Shown one piece after another: positions 1 through 8,077 of a stretch of DNA of 64,000 nucleotides. The stretch comes from Rubripirellula sp. (GTDB lineage: Bacteria; Planctomycetota; Planctomycetia; Pirellulales; Pirellulaceae). The position numbers were made by a program, and so were the translations under genes. The stretch covers positions 40,976-104,975 of the forward strand of contig JAAXJB010000092.1 in NCBI GenBank assembly GCA_012270065.1. The letters run 5' to 3'. Under the pieces are notes generated by a model, which worked only from the letters and a program-made list of their open reading frames with translations, ran no database searches and was not told the origin of the DNA. The first letter of the stretch is position 1. Every line of letters begins with the position of its first letter.

Positions 1-60
1 AAATACCTCTACGTCATTCGACCCTGCCTGGAAATGGTCAACCAATACAAGTCTCCGTGA
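1..60 (+). CDS. Possible 3' end of an upstream gene (partial)
   Basis: The first 60 bases are open in frame 1 and end in TGA at 58-60, reading KYLYVIRPCLEMVNQYKSP. The peptide looks protein-like but is too short to assign. The KYxYVxRP pattern loosely recalls YcgL-type predicted nucleotidyltransferases, which is a guess. The following bases 61-208 hold no convincing gene: another frame is open from about 84 to 240 but has no good start. Confidence 0.2.
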   Translation, partial: KYLYVIRPCLEMVNQYKSP

Positions 61-208
61 CTGAAGGTGTAGAATTGGTTTCCCAATCGACTGGATGTGG
101 ATCAGTACCCAATTCATTTGCAGACGGTACCAATTCGACCAGTTGATGCCATCTTTTCGATTCATCGGCCGGTGACTCAACAGCGCGACGTCAAACCCAA
201 AAAGTCCG

Positions 209-1744
209 ATGATGAAGGTAATCACTTTGTGCAACAGTAAGCCTGATCAACATTCAAATGCCCACAACGATGCCAAATCCTGTTCTCCACCACTGGCAGG
301 AAACAGATGGATAGGAATCGCCATCATCGCAACGCTGTTGACTGGATCATTGGCACCGGAAGCCAGCAGTGCAGAATCAGAAAACCAGCGCAACGTACTG
401 TTCATCGCCATCGATGATTTGAACGATTGGGTTGGATTTCTCGACGGCAACTTGCGTGCATCCACCCCACAGATGAATGAACTGGCAAAGCACGGTTGCA
501 ATTTCACAAATGCCCACTGCGATGTTCCAGTCTGCTCACCCTCACGAGTGAGCGTCATGTCGGGAGTCACAGCAACAAAACACGGCAGTTATGAGCTGGG
601 GCCCGGCTACGGGCAACTACCGGCTTTGGAACACGTTCCAACGATCCAACGGTATTTCAAGAACCATGGTTACCGCACATTTTCTGGTGGGAAAGTACTG
701 CATCATGGTTTCCCGGGACGACTGGCCACTGACATTGACCATTCACTGGGGAGACCAAGAAATCCCAAGCCACCGGAAACCATGAATCGTGCTCCGAACT
801 GGAGTCGCGCATGGGATTGGGGTAAATACCCTGAAGACAACGCGCAGATGGGTGACTTTCAACTTGCCAACAAGGCAGGCGAGCTTTTGAAGAAAGAATT
901 TGACCAGCCTTTTTTCATGTCGATAGGATTTTTTCGCCCACACGTTCCGTTGCACGTTCCGGCAAGCTGGTTCGAAATCTACGATCAGCAATCATTGATT
1001 CTTCCCAATAATCCCAAATCCGACCTCGATGATCTCCCCGAGAATTTTCTTAACATCAACACCTATGCGGCAGCACCCACTCATGCCGAAGTCGTTTCGC
1101 AGAATGCACAACGCAGTTTGACGTTGGCCTATCTGGCATCCACCAGTTTCGTTGACCACTGCGTTGGTATCCTCTTGAATGCGTTACAGAACGGCCCGCA
1201 TGCGGACAATACCCTGATCGTGCTTTGGAGCGATCATGGCTTTCACCTCGGTGAAAAACAGCATTGGGCGAAACGGACCTTATGGGAAGAATCCACACGC
1301 GTTCCCCTGCTGATGGCTGGCCCCGGTATCAAACCCGGAATGACTTGCCAACAGCCGGCGAGTCTGCTCGACATCTATCCCACTCTGGTGGAACTCTGTG
1401 GGCTTCCGACAAACCGGCATTTAGACGGTACTTCGCTCGTCCCACAACTAATCAATCCGGCAACTCCGAGAAAACAGCCTGCGATCACCTCGTCGTATCA
1501 TGGCAACCATGCCATCCGCAATCGGGACTGGCGTTTGATCGTTTACAAAGACGGATCGGAGGAGTTGTATGATCACCGCAATGACCCCGATGAATTCCAC
1601 AACCTGGCCGCTGATCCCAAATACAAAACAATCCGTGATGAACTAGCCAGCTGGCTGCCTGAAAACCCGGTGCCCGAAGTCAAAGCGAGGTCAGAACGCT
1701 TTCGCTCCAACACCCGCAATGAAACGCGTAAACAAACCCGTTGA
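209..1744 (+). CDS. Secreted sulfatase (iduronate-2-sulfatase-like)
   Basis: This is a 511-residue formylglycine-dependent sulfatase that should hydrolyse sulfate esters on a glycan outside the cytoplasm. Seen: a hydrophobic export segment at about residues 33-55, the metal-binding stretch VLFIAIDDLND at about 63-73, and the sulfatase signature CSPSR at 109-113, whose cysteine becomes formylglycine. LWSDHGFHLGEKQHW follows near the middle; the GEKxxW form is typical of the iduronate-2-sulfatase/choline-sulfatase branch. The C-terminal YDHRNDPDEFHNL is the usual sulfatase tail. Two adjacent ATGs (209 and 212) are possible and neither has a clear Shine-Dalgarno. It is one of four sulfatases in the first 18 kb. 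The exact substrate cannot be read from sequence. Confidence 0.93.
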   Translation: MMKVITLCNSKPDQHSNAHNDAKSCSPPLAGNRWIGIAIIATLLTGSLAPEASSAESENQRNVLFIAIDDLNDWVGFLDGNLRASTPQMNELAKHGCNFTNAHCDVPVCSPSRVSVMSGVTATKHGSYELGPGYGQLPALEHVPTIQRYFKNHGYRTFSGGKVLHHGFPGRLATDIDHSLGRPRNPKPPETMNRAPNWSRAWDWGKYPEDNAQMGDFQLANKAGELLKKEFDQPFFMSIGFFRPHVPLHVPASWFEIYDQQSLILPNNPKSDLDDLPENFLNINTYAAAPTHAEVVSQNAQRSLTLAYLASTSFVDHCVGILLNALQNGPHADNTLIVLWSDHGFHLGEKQHWAKRTLWEESTRVPLLMAGPGIKPGMTCQQPASLLDIYPTLVELCGLPTNRHLDGTSLVPQLINPATPRKQPAITSSYHGNHAIRNRDWRLIVYKDGSEELYDHRNDPDEFHNLAADPKYKTIRDELASWLPENPVPEVKARSERFRSNTRNETRKQTR

Positions 1745-1836
1745 GACTCCATGACAGCACAGCGATCAGCAATGAATCACCTGGCTGTGGACATTTGAGT
1801 CAATTTACCGCTGAGGCCTTTGAATCCGAGTACCAG

Positions 1837-2970
1837 TTAAATTACGAGTTCAAAGTTCACCGAAGCCAGCACCTCATCGAATGCGTTGGGCAGATCATAC
1901 AAAGTGTCAAACCCCGGACCGCCATCAAAAAACGGATTCAGTGCAGATGAATTGGAAATCCGTAACACATCGTTACCGAATCCCATTTTCACGTGCAGGT
2001 CATTTACCGCATTGATGTTATCCAAGTTCATATTGTCGTTACCATCAGCGGCCAAGGCATAAAAATTACCGGCGAATGCGTTTTTCACTCGTGCTTTGTC
2101 ATCGCCACTGCCAAGCTCCACGAAGAAATCATCAACCGCTGCCGTATCACGCATGCTCAATCGGTCATTTCCGGAATCCATCGAAACCTTGACATGACGC
2201 CCTGCCTTCGTGCGGTACATCCAGGCAGAGTCATCACCTGATGACGCTCCTACGATTACATCCCGGTTCGCTTCCAGTCCATAAGTCGAAATCACGTCAT
2301 TGCCACTCTCGCTGCGGACGTCGATGTCACGACCGGTTTTCAAAGCTGAGAGACGAATGAAGTCCATATCCTGACCAGTGTCGACTGCAATATCATTCAA
2401 GGCTTTTGCCCGATACATGCCCACCCGATCAACACCGTCATGTGTTTCAACCTTCAAGTCCCGTGCTTTTACCCAGGAAAGGTGCACACGATCATCGCCG
2501 CTGTCCGTGTTGACCAGGAAAAGGCCATCAGTGCCGGTTTGTCGTGCACTGACCCGATCATCATCCAACCCCGCATCGACCCGGATCTGATTGGTTGTGT
2601 TGACATTGAGCAACTTCACCTCATCACTTCCGTTGGATGTGAAAATGCCAAGGAAACCATTGGGGGTATCCGTCAGACTCAGGTTCTCGACCTTGACGTG
2701 ATCATGCCCATCACCAGTTCGAACAATGACGGTTTCAATCAGGTTCGATGCGAACACCTGCGAAGCTGCGCCATTGATGGTCGTGCCAGACAAACCTGTG
2801 ACCTGAATCTGGTTGGGTGCGATTTCCGAAACGACAAGCTGATTGTCTGCCGCATCACCACCCAAGGCCAACGTTGTGCCTACCAGATTGCCAATGATGT
2901 TGCCCGCAAGCGGGTTACGTGATTCAAGAGATTGCAATTGAAGGGAACGTTGGTTTGCCTTGCGCATCAT
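1837..2970 (-). CDS. LEPR-XLL-type repeat surface protein
   Basis: This protein of about 377 residues is of unknown function. I chose the start at 2970 (MMRKANQ...) because an AAAAGG-like ribosome site lies just upstream on the minus strand and because it puts the LESRNPLAG motif at residues 15-23. That is the usual place for the planctomycete/proteobacterial LEPR-XLL N-terminal motif, thought to mark exported surface proteins. An upstream ATG at 3051 would add 27 residues. The rest is a run of repeats of about 22-25 residues with GDD/GND turns (TGDGHDHV, SGDDRVHL, SGDDSAWM, SGDDKARV, GFGNDVL). They resemble calcium-binding beta-roll or right-handed beta-helix repeats, though none is a canonical GGxGxDxUx nonapeptide. 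It is convergent with the sulfatase at 209-1744. Confidence 0.75.
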   Translation of the reverse strand: MMRKANQRSLQLQSLESRNPLAGNIIGNLVGTTLALGGDAADNQLVVSEIAPNQIQVTGLSGTTINGAASQVFASNLIETVIVRTGDGHDHVKVENLSLTDTPNGFLGIFTSNGSDEVKLLNVNTTNQIRVDAGLDDDRVSARQTGTDGLFLVNTDSGDDRVHLSWVKARDLKVETHDGVDRVGMYRAKALNDIAVDTGQDMDFIRLSALKTGRDIDVRSESGNDVISTYGLEANRDVIVGASSGDDSAWMYRTKAGRHVKVSMDSGNDRLSMRDTAAVDDFFVELGSGDDKARVKNAFAGNFYALAADGNDNMNLDNINAVNDLHVKMGFGNDVLRISNSSALNPFFDGGPGFDTLYDLPNAFDEVLASVNFELVI

Positions 2971-3497
2971 GAGACCTTTTGGAAGCGAGAAGAGGCTGAG
3001 AAGAGGTGACCTGCGGTATGCCGCATTGCTGGGTTTCAACGCATAGCACATGCCAAACTGGAAAAAATCGATTCCATACCGTGCGTGAAAGATGGTTTTT
3101 CACCGTGATTTAGCCGTTTTTTCGCGAGCAGAACTGTTTCATTGCCTCTGTCGGGGCAAACACCCACAAGAGTTTGCAACAGTCAATCCAGTCTCAGAAT
3201 GAGTCTTGGGTCCAAGCTTGAAATGCTAGCCACGGTTGCCAGCATGTTTTTCACAGGACCTTGCCCTGTCAATTTCGGTGACATGCTCCTGCTGTCAGCG
3301 ATGCCAAATCACTGCAGGTTTCCATCTCAAATCAGATCTCTGCTTTCAATGATGATCCAGCCATGGGAGCAGCCCACTGCCTCGTCTATACTCATGGGCC
3401 CCAATGTATGACCGCGCCAATTCCGGATCTGGCAGCGTGTCAGAACAAGCACCTGAAGATTTTCAATCGACACAACAAGACGCGAGAAACAACCACC
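2971..3497. other. Divergent intergenic region, no gene seen
   Basis: This stretch of about 530 bp lies between the minus-strand LEPR-XLL protein and the plus-strand DUF1080 protein, so it should hold promoters for both. I see no RNA gene, strong hairpin or convincing promoter boxes. A GGGTGTTTG sequence lies on the minus strand near 3160-3170, about 195 bases before the 2970 start. Confidence 0.4.
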
Positions 3498-4292
3498 ATG
3501 AAAATCCCATCGAGTCGACAAATCACTGGCCTGATCATTGTCTTGGCCATCAGTTTCAGCACAGCATTCGCTGCAGACGAAAATGCTCCCGAAAACAAAC
3601 CGGGTTATGCAAAATCCAAAGACGTTGGTGCCCCGGCACCTGCCAACGCAGATGTACCTTTTGATGGAACCATGAAGTCAATCAAGAAGAACTGGGAAAT
3701 GTGGCCCAAGCCGGACATGAAGATCACGTGGTCCATCGTTGATAATCCTTCAGGTGATGGCAATACACTGATGACCAACGGTGGCAAGCGCTGGGGCACT
3801 CATGACCTGGTCACCAAGAAAAAATACACCGATTTCGAGGGACACGTTGACTTCATGTTGATGGGTAACCGTAACGATGACAAAGTTGAAGGTTACAGCA
3901 ACAGTGGCGTTTATCTGCAGAACCGATACGAACTTCAGATTGAATCTCCCAAGGGCAAGGACGTTGATGATCCATACAATTGGAAGATCGGTCCCCATGG
4001 CATTGGGGCATTTTGCATGGAACGTGTTCCCGATGTGAATGCCTGGCGACCCAACGGCCAGTGGCAATCTTTCCATTTCATCTTCAAAGCCGCGAAATGG
4101 GATGGTGATAAAGCCGTCGAACCTGCTCGTGCAACGGTTTGGTGGAATGGGATCAAAGTACACGACAATGTCCCAATCAAGCATGCAAACGGCGGTGTCA
4201 GTGTCAGTCCCTCAGCTGAGGGTCTCAAGCTTCAAGAACATGGTCAGGATGTTCGATTCAAAAATGTATGGATCATGGACCAGAGCAAATAG
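3498..4292 (+). CDS. Secreted DUF1080 (3-keto-disaccharide hydrolase-like) protein
   Basis: This is a 264-residue exported protein. The ATG at 3498 gives a clean signal peptide (GLIIVLAISFSTAFA, cut near residue 25). The frame is open further upstream to 3363, but that segment is unlike protein. The body has the DUF1080 pattern: WSIVDNPSGDGNTLMTNGG, KYTDFEGHVDFML, the SNSGVYLQNRYELQI core strand, and NVWIMD at the end. DUF1080 domains have a concanavalin-like beta sandwich; some members hydrolyse 3-keto-glycosides, others are probably carbohydrate-binding. Its place among sulfatases fits extracellular glycan breakdown. Confidence 0.85.
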   Translation: MKIPSSRQITGLIIVLAISFSTAFAADENAPENKPGYAKSKDVGAPAPANADVPFDGTMKSIKKNWEMWPKPDMKITWSIVDNPSGDGNTLMTNGGKRWGTHDLVTKKKYTDFEGHVDFMLMGNRNDDKVEGYSNSGVYLQNRYELQIESPKGKDVDDPYNWKIGPHGIGAFCMERVPDVNAWRPNGQWQSFHFIFKAAKWDGDKAVEPARATVWWNGIKVHDNVPIKHANGGVSVSPSAEGLKLQEHGQDVRFKNVWIMDQSK

Positions 4293-4935
4293 CCGCATTG
4301 CCCGAAACAGCCAATGCACCAGCTTTCAAGCGGCTGCCAGAATTATTTCGTCGGGTTTCTGGCAGCCTCATATAGATCGACCGGATGGATCTGTCCGGAT
4401 ACGTTTGATTGATATGCTGAACTGCAGCTACTGGTCGGTGTTGTGTCCACATGCATCTTCTCATCCGTCCGTTCTCGATGGACCAGCATTGCAAACACTT
4501 GACCACTTCGGTTTCAGCTAATGAAGAAACTGCAAAACGTCTGGCAACTTGACAGGCAACTTTTCAACGGCGCGAGTCTTCCATGCCCCCGCTGGCGCGG
4601 ACCTCATCACATGCATCCACCAAAACGGATCATTCCATGTGGCAAGCATCGCTGCCTGCATGAAGATCCATCTCACCAACCAAACCCGATGTTCACCGGG
4701 TAAAACCCGGACATGCAATTGAATTTGCGCTTGATTTGTTTGGAAAAGCGATCTCCATCCCCGGGATCAACAAGCATCAGCCAGAGCGTGGGCATCCCCA
4801 CGATTAAAATGCCACAAAAACTTCTCACGAATATCTTTTCACCATTGAGTATGCGCGGCTGTAAATACACTAGATCTTCCTATCACGTGCTCCCGTGCGT
4901 TTTGCCGAATCGATGAAGATTGAAATTCCTCAGTC
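4293..4935. other. Intergenic region, no supported gene
   Basis: These 640 bp between the DUF1080 gene and the glycosyltransferase contain only short frames with no recognisable domain. I see no tRNA, terminator with a T-tract, or repeat. Confidence 0.4.
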
Positions 4936-6063
4936 ATGAAACCAAATATCAAAGTAATGCAGTTCATCTGCCCGACCGGATTTTACGGTGCGGAGAGATG
5001 GATCCTCGCCTTGGCGAAACATCTTGATCGGGCACAGGTACGCTGTGATCTGGCGGTTTCTTCTGAGCCAACCAATCAGGATCTTGAACTGACCCGCCAA
5101 TACAAACTGCTTGATCTGGAAACGCATGAGATCCCGATGCGAGGGAAGTTTGATCTGTCAGCGATTTCAAAATTGGCAAATCTGTTGCGAGATGAGGGTT
5201 TCGATCTCATACACACACATGGTTATAAATCTGACATTCTGGGTCTGTTAGCCGCGAGAAAAGCCGGTATTCCCTGTGTCATCACCCCACATGGGTTCTC
5301 GACCCACATGGATCTGAAACTCCGCTTTTTCAGTTGGCTCGGTGGGAAAGCCCTTCGCCGGGCTACAAAAGTAGTGCCACTTTCGAGGCAGCTCATGAAA
5401 GACTGCGAACTACTCGGTGTGCCGGCGCACAAAATGCTGTACATCCAGAATGGAGTCGATTTATCGGAAGTGGAGGCTCAGGAAAAACCGCAACGTGATC
5501 CCACTGCTCCCAAACGCATTGGATTTGTAGGGCAACTGATCAGTCGCAAAAACGTTCGTGACCTGTTGCATGTGTTCGATGAATTGCATGCCCGACATCC
5601 AGAAACCGAACTCATAATATTGGGAGATGGAGACCAGCGTTCTGATCTGGAGGCACATGCCCTTACACTTGCCAGCAAGGACAGCATCGAGTTTCTCGGT
5701 TTTCGAAATGACCGCCTGGAACTCCTGAAGTCGTTTGATCTGTTCGCAATGACCTCCACTCTTGAAGGCATCCCACGGTGTCTCATGGAAGCAACTGCAG
5801 CAGAAATACCTGTCGCTGCCTATGACATACCCGGAATCGATCAACTGGTTACCCATGAAGAGACTGGTCTTTTAGCGCCACTGGGAGACAGGCAGCAGCT
5901 ATTGCAGCACTGGGAATCGATCCTGTTTGACTCTGACAAAGCAAACGGGTTGGCGGCGGCTGCAAAACAGTTTGTCTACGAAAACTACTCCGCACAACGT
6001 ATGGCGAGGGAGTACACAAGTCTGTTCAAGGAACTTGCGGACCATTCCGTGGATAGAAAATGA
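4936..6063 (+). CDS. Family-4 glycosyltransferase
   Basis: This is a 375-residue GT-B fold glycosyltransferase that transfers a sugar from a nucleotide or lipid-phosphate donor in the cytoplasm. The N-terminal domain begins PTGFYGAERWILALAKHL (residues 13-30), the usual GGxER-type acceptor loop, and has HTHGYKSD at 93-100. The C-terminal donor domain starts at RIGFVGQLISRKN (about 194-206) and contains ILGDGDQR and the GT4 E-x7-E motif (E277 in LEGIPRCLMEA to E285). It has no signal or membrane segment. It stands alone, with no other polysaccharide assembly genes adjacent. The acceptor is unknown. Confidence 0.88.
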   Translation: MKPNIKVMQFICPTGFYGAERWILALAKHLDRAQVRCDLAVSSEPTNQDLELTRQYKLLDLETHEIPMRGKFDLSAISKLANLLRDEGFDLIHTHGYKSDILGLLAARKAGIPCVITPHGFSTHMDLKLRFFSWLGGKALRRATKVVPLSRQLMKDCELLGVPAHKMLYIQNGVDLSEVEAQEKPQRDPTAPKRIGFVGQLISRKNVRDLLHVFDELHARHPETELIILGDGDQRSDLEAHALTLASKDSIEFLGFRNDRLELLKSFDLFAMTSTLEGIPRCLMEATAAEIPVAAYDIPGIDQLVTHEETGLLAPLGDRQQLLQHWESILFDSDKANGLAAAAKQFVYENYSAQRMAREYTSLFKELADHSVDRK

Positions 6064-6200
6064 TTCGGATTGGTAACTGCCACTCGCGGCAAGATAAAAA
6101 GCCGGGCTGGATGTCGATCTTAATCAAATCAAGGTACCGCCATCGTTGAACAACTTTGGACAACACTCGATCATCCCGCTTCAATGGAAAACGCGGTAGA

Positions 6201-6298
6201 TTTAAAATCCCGGACCAAGTGTGGAAAAAATCCCGGAACAGGTGTGGAAAAGATCCCGGACGAAGTCTGGAAAAGATCGCGGAACAGGTGTGGCAATC
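6201..6298 (+). repeat. 23-bp tandem direct repeat, about 3.5-4 copies
   Basis: Three complete 23-bp units run head to tail at 6219-6241, 6242-6264 and 6265-6287. They have the consensus GTGTGGAAAAGATCCCGG followed by AACAG or ACGAA. A partial unit precedes them (6201-6218, ...AAAATCCCGGACCAA) and another follows (6288-6298, GTGTGGCAATC). The array ends about 30 bp before the sulfatase start codon. Units differ at a few positions, so this is not a recent slippage. Confidence 0.85.
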
Positions 6299-6313
6299 AC
6301 ACACACGGCGACC

Positions 6314-6319
6314 AGGAGG
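6314..6319 (+). promoter_or_regulatory. Strong ribosome binding site (AGGAGG) for the 6328 sulfatase
   Basis: A perfect AGGAGG lies 8 nt before the ATG at 6328. It decides the start against the ATG at 6184, which would place the 23-bp repeat inside the protein ahead of the signal peptide. Confidence 0.8.
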
Positions 6320-6327
6320 AGCATTCG

Positions 6328-7803
6328 ATGCAGTGCAAACACCATCATCATCGTGTAGCGGCGATCATCAAATCAACCACTTTGGCATTCATGCTGGTAT
6401 CCATCCCATTGCACGCCTGCCGTGCATCGGCAGAAGAAAAGAAGACCGAGCGTCCCAACATCATCTTTCTACTGGCAGATGATCTGGGTTGGACAGGTTT
6501 GACTTGCTTTGGAAGCGACCTGTATGAAACACCCCACTTGGATCAGCTTGCCAAAAGCGGGTTGAAATTGACCAGTGCCTACTCAGCCTGCACTGTCTGT
6601 TCGCCGACGCGTGCATCGATCATGACAGGGATGTACCCTGCGAGGCTTCGTTTGACAGATTTTATTTCAGGTCAAAACCGGCCGTTTGCCAAATTACAGA
6701 TTCCAGACTGGAATCCGGGATTGGATCACTCCCTTTTCACCATCGCTGAAGCACTCCGAGAGCAGGGCTATCGGACAGCGCAGGTGGGTAAATGGCATTT
6801 GCTGCACCCATCAAACAACATTGCACGGGATGGCCCAAGGGCTCACGGATTTGATCTGGCAATCGACAAACCCAAAGGCACACGAGGGTATCGTCTGCCA
6901 AAGGGGAGCAACCGCAATGGAGAATCCGGAAGTGATTATCTGACAGACTATCTCACCGATCGGGCATTGCAGTTCATTGACCAGGCCCATGAAGATCCTT
7001 TTTTTCTTTACTTCGCCTATCACGTTCCTCACACACCAATTGATGGCCGCGATGATCTTGTTGCGGAATACCGGAAAAAGGTGCGCGACAACTCAAAGCA
7101 CAAAAACCCGGAATACGCAGCAATGGTCAACAGCATGGACAGCAGCGCCGGGCGACTCCTGAAAAGACTGGAACACCATGGTATCGCCGACAAAACGCTG
7201 GTGATCTTTACTTCTGACAATGGAGGCCTGACGCAACGGTACGGCAAACACGATGGCTTCACGGACAATTTCCCGCTGAGACGAGGCAAGGGCTCAGCCT
7301 ACGAGGGAGGAGTCAGAGTACCCGCAATCGTGCGGTGGCCGGGTGTCACAAAGCCAGGTACCGAAAGCAGCGAACCCGTAAGTACGATCGACTATTTTCC
7401 AACACTTCTTGATGCCGCCAATTGCACAGAAAACAAAGTCGGCTCCCAGCCAGTCGACGGCAAAAGTCTGGTGGACCTGTTCAGGAATCCGTCAAAATCA
7501 CTGCAGCGCGACCTGTTTTGGCATTACCCGCATTATCATGCGGGAGGTGACAGTCCCTACGGTGCCATTCGTTCGGGCAAATGGCGACTCATCGAGTTTT
7601 ATGAGAACGGAGGAATCGAACTTTATGATCTGCATCATGACCCGGGTGAAACCGATAATCTGGTTTCAAAACACCCCAACGTCACCCGAAAACTTCTTGG
7701 GAAATTGCATTCATGGCGTAAGAGCGTGGACGCCCAAATGACAACTCCCAATCCGGATCACGATCCGACCAAGGCATTGCAAGTCACGAAAAAACGAAAG
7801 TGA
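6328..7803 (+). CDS. Secreted arylsulfatase
   Basis: This is a 491-residue formylglycine sulfatase. The start is set by the AGGAGG at 6314-6319 and gives a signal peptide (STTLAFMLVSIPLHACRASA, to about residue 35). Seen: PNIIFLLADDLGWTGL (about 43-58) with the metal-binding Asp pair, CSPTR at 91-95 (formylglycine cysteine C91), GKWHL, PFFLYFAYHVPHTP, the TSDNGG motif, and GVRVPAIVRWPG. These are the usual arylsulfatase A/N-acetylgalactosamine-sulfatase elements. The C-terminus ELYDLHHDPGETDNL is typical. The nearest upstream gene is a glycosyltransferase; the region in between carries a tandem repeat and may be regulatory. The substrate is not determinable. Confidence 0.94.
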   Translation: MQCKHHHHRVAAIIKSTTLAFMLVSIPLHACRASAEEKKTERPNIIFLLADDLGWTGLTCFGSDLYETPHLDQLAKSGLKLTSAYSACTVCSPTRASIMTGMYPARLRLTDFISGQNRPFAKLQIPDWNPGLDHSLFTIAEALREQGYRTAQVGKWHLLHPSNNIARDGPRAHGFDLAIDKPKGTRGYRLPKGSNRNGESGSDYLTDYLTDRALQFIDQAHEDPFFLYFAYHVPHTPIDGRDDLVAEYRKKVRDNSKHKNPEYAAMVNSMDSSAGRLLKRLEHHGIADKTLVIFTSDNGGLTQRYGKHDGFTDNFPLRRGKGSAYEGGVRVPAIVRWPGVTKPGTESSEPVSTIDYFPTLLDAANCTENKVGSQPVDGKSLVDLFRNPSKSLQRDLFWHYPHYHAGGDSPYGAIRSGKWRLIEFYENGGIELYDLHHDPGETDNLVSKHPNVTRKLLGKLHSWRKSVDAQMTTPNPDHDPTKALQVTKKRK

Positions 7804-8077
7804 CAGCAGATTTGGTATCAACTGCTTGCAACGCCAGCAAGATTTCCGGAGCTTCCGTGATGCGAATCCGAGTCAGGGACAGACAATTTCAATCCGTGCT
7901 TCGCTGTATCAGCATTACACGGATCGAACGTCATCGACTCGACTCTGGCTGCGATCGTTCTGGATCCCATTCCGATGATGGAATCGCAATTCGCGATCAT
8001 CATCATGGCATCCATCTTTACCCAAGAACGAAGCCAGACAGCACTGTCGCGGAAAACGACACCAAAACATGAAGCGC
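7804..8077. other. Convergent intergenic spacer
   Basis: About 270 bp separate the plus-strand sulfatase and the minus-strand DUF6288-like gene. I see no strong terminator hairpin and no gene. Confidence 0.35.

Noticed and set aside
6201..6298. CRISPR array
   Set aside because: The 23-bp units are contiguous with no unique spacers, and no cas genes are near.
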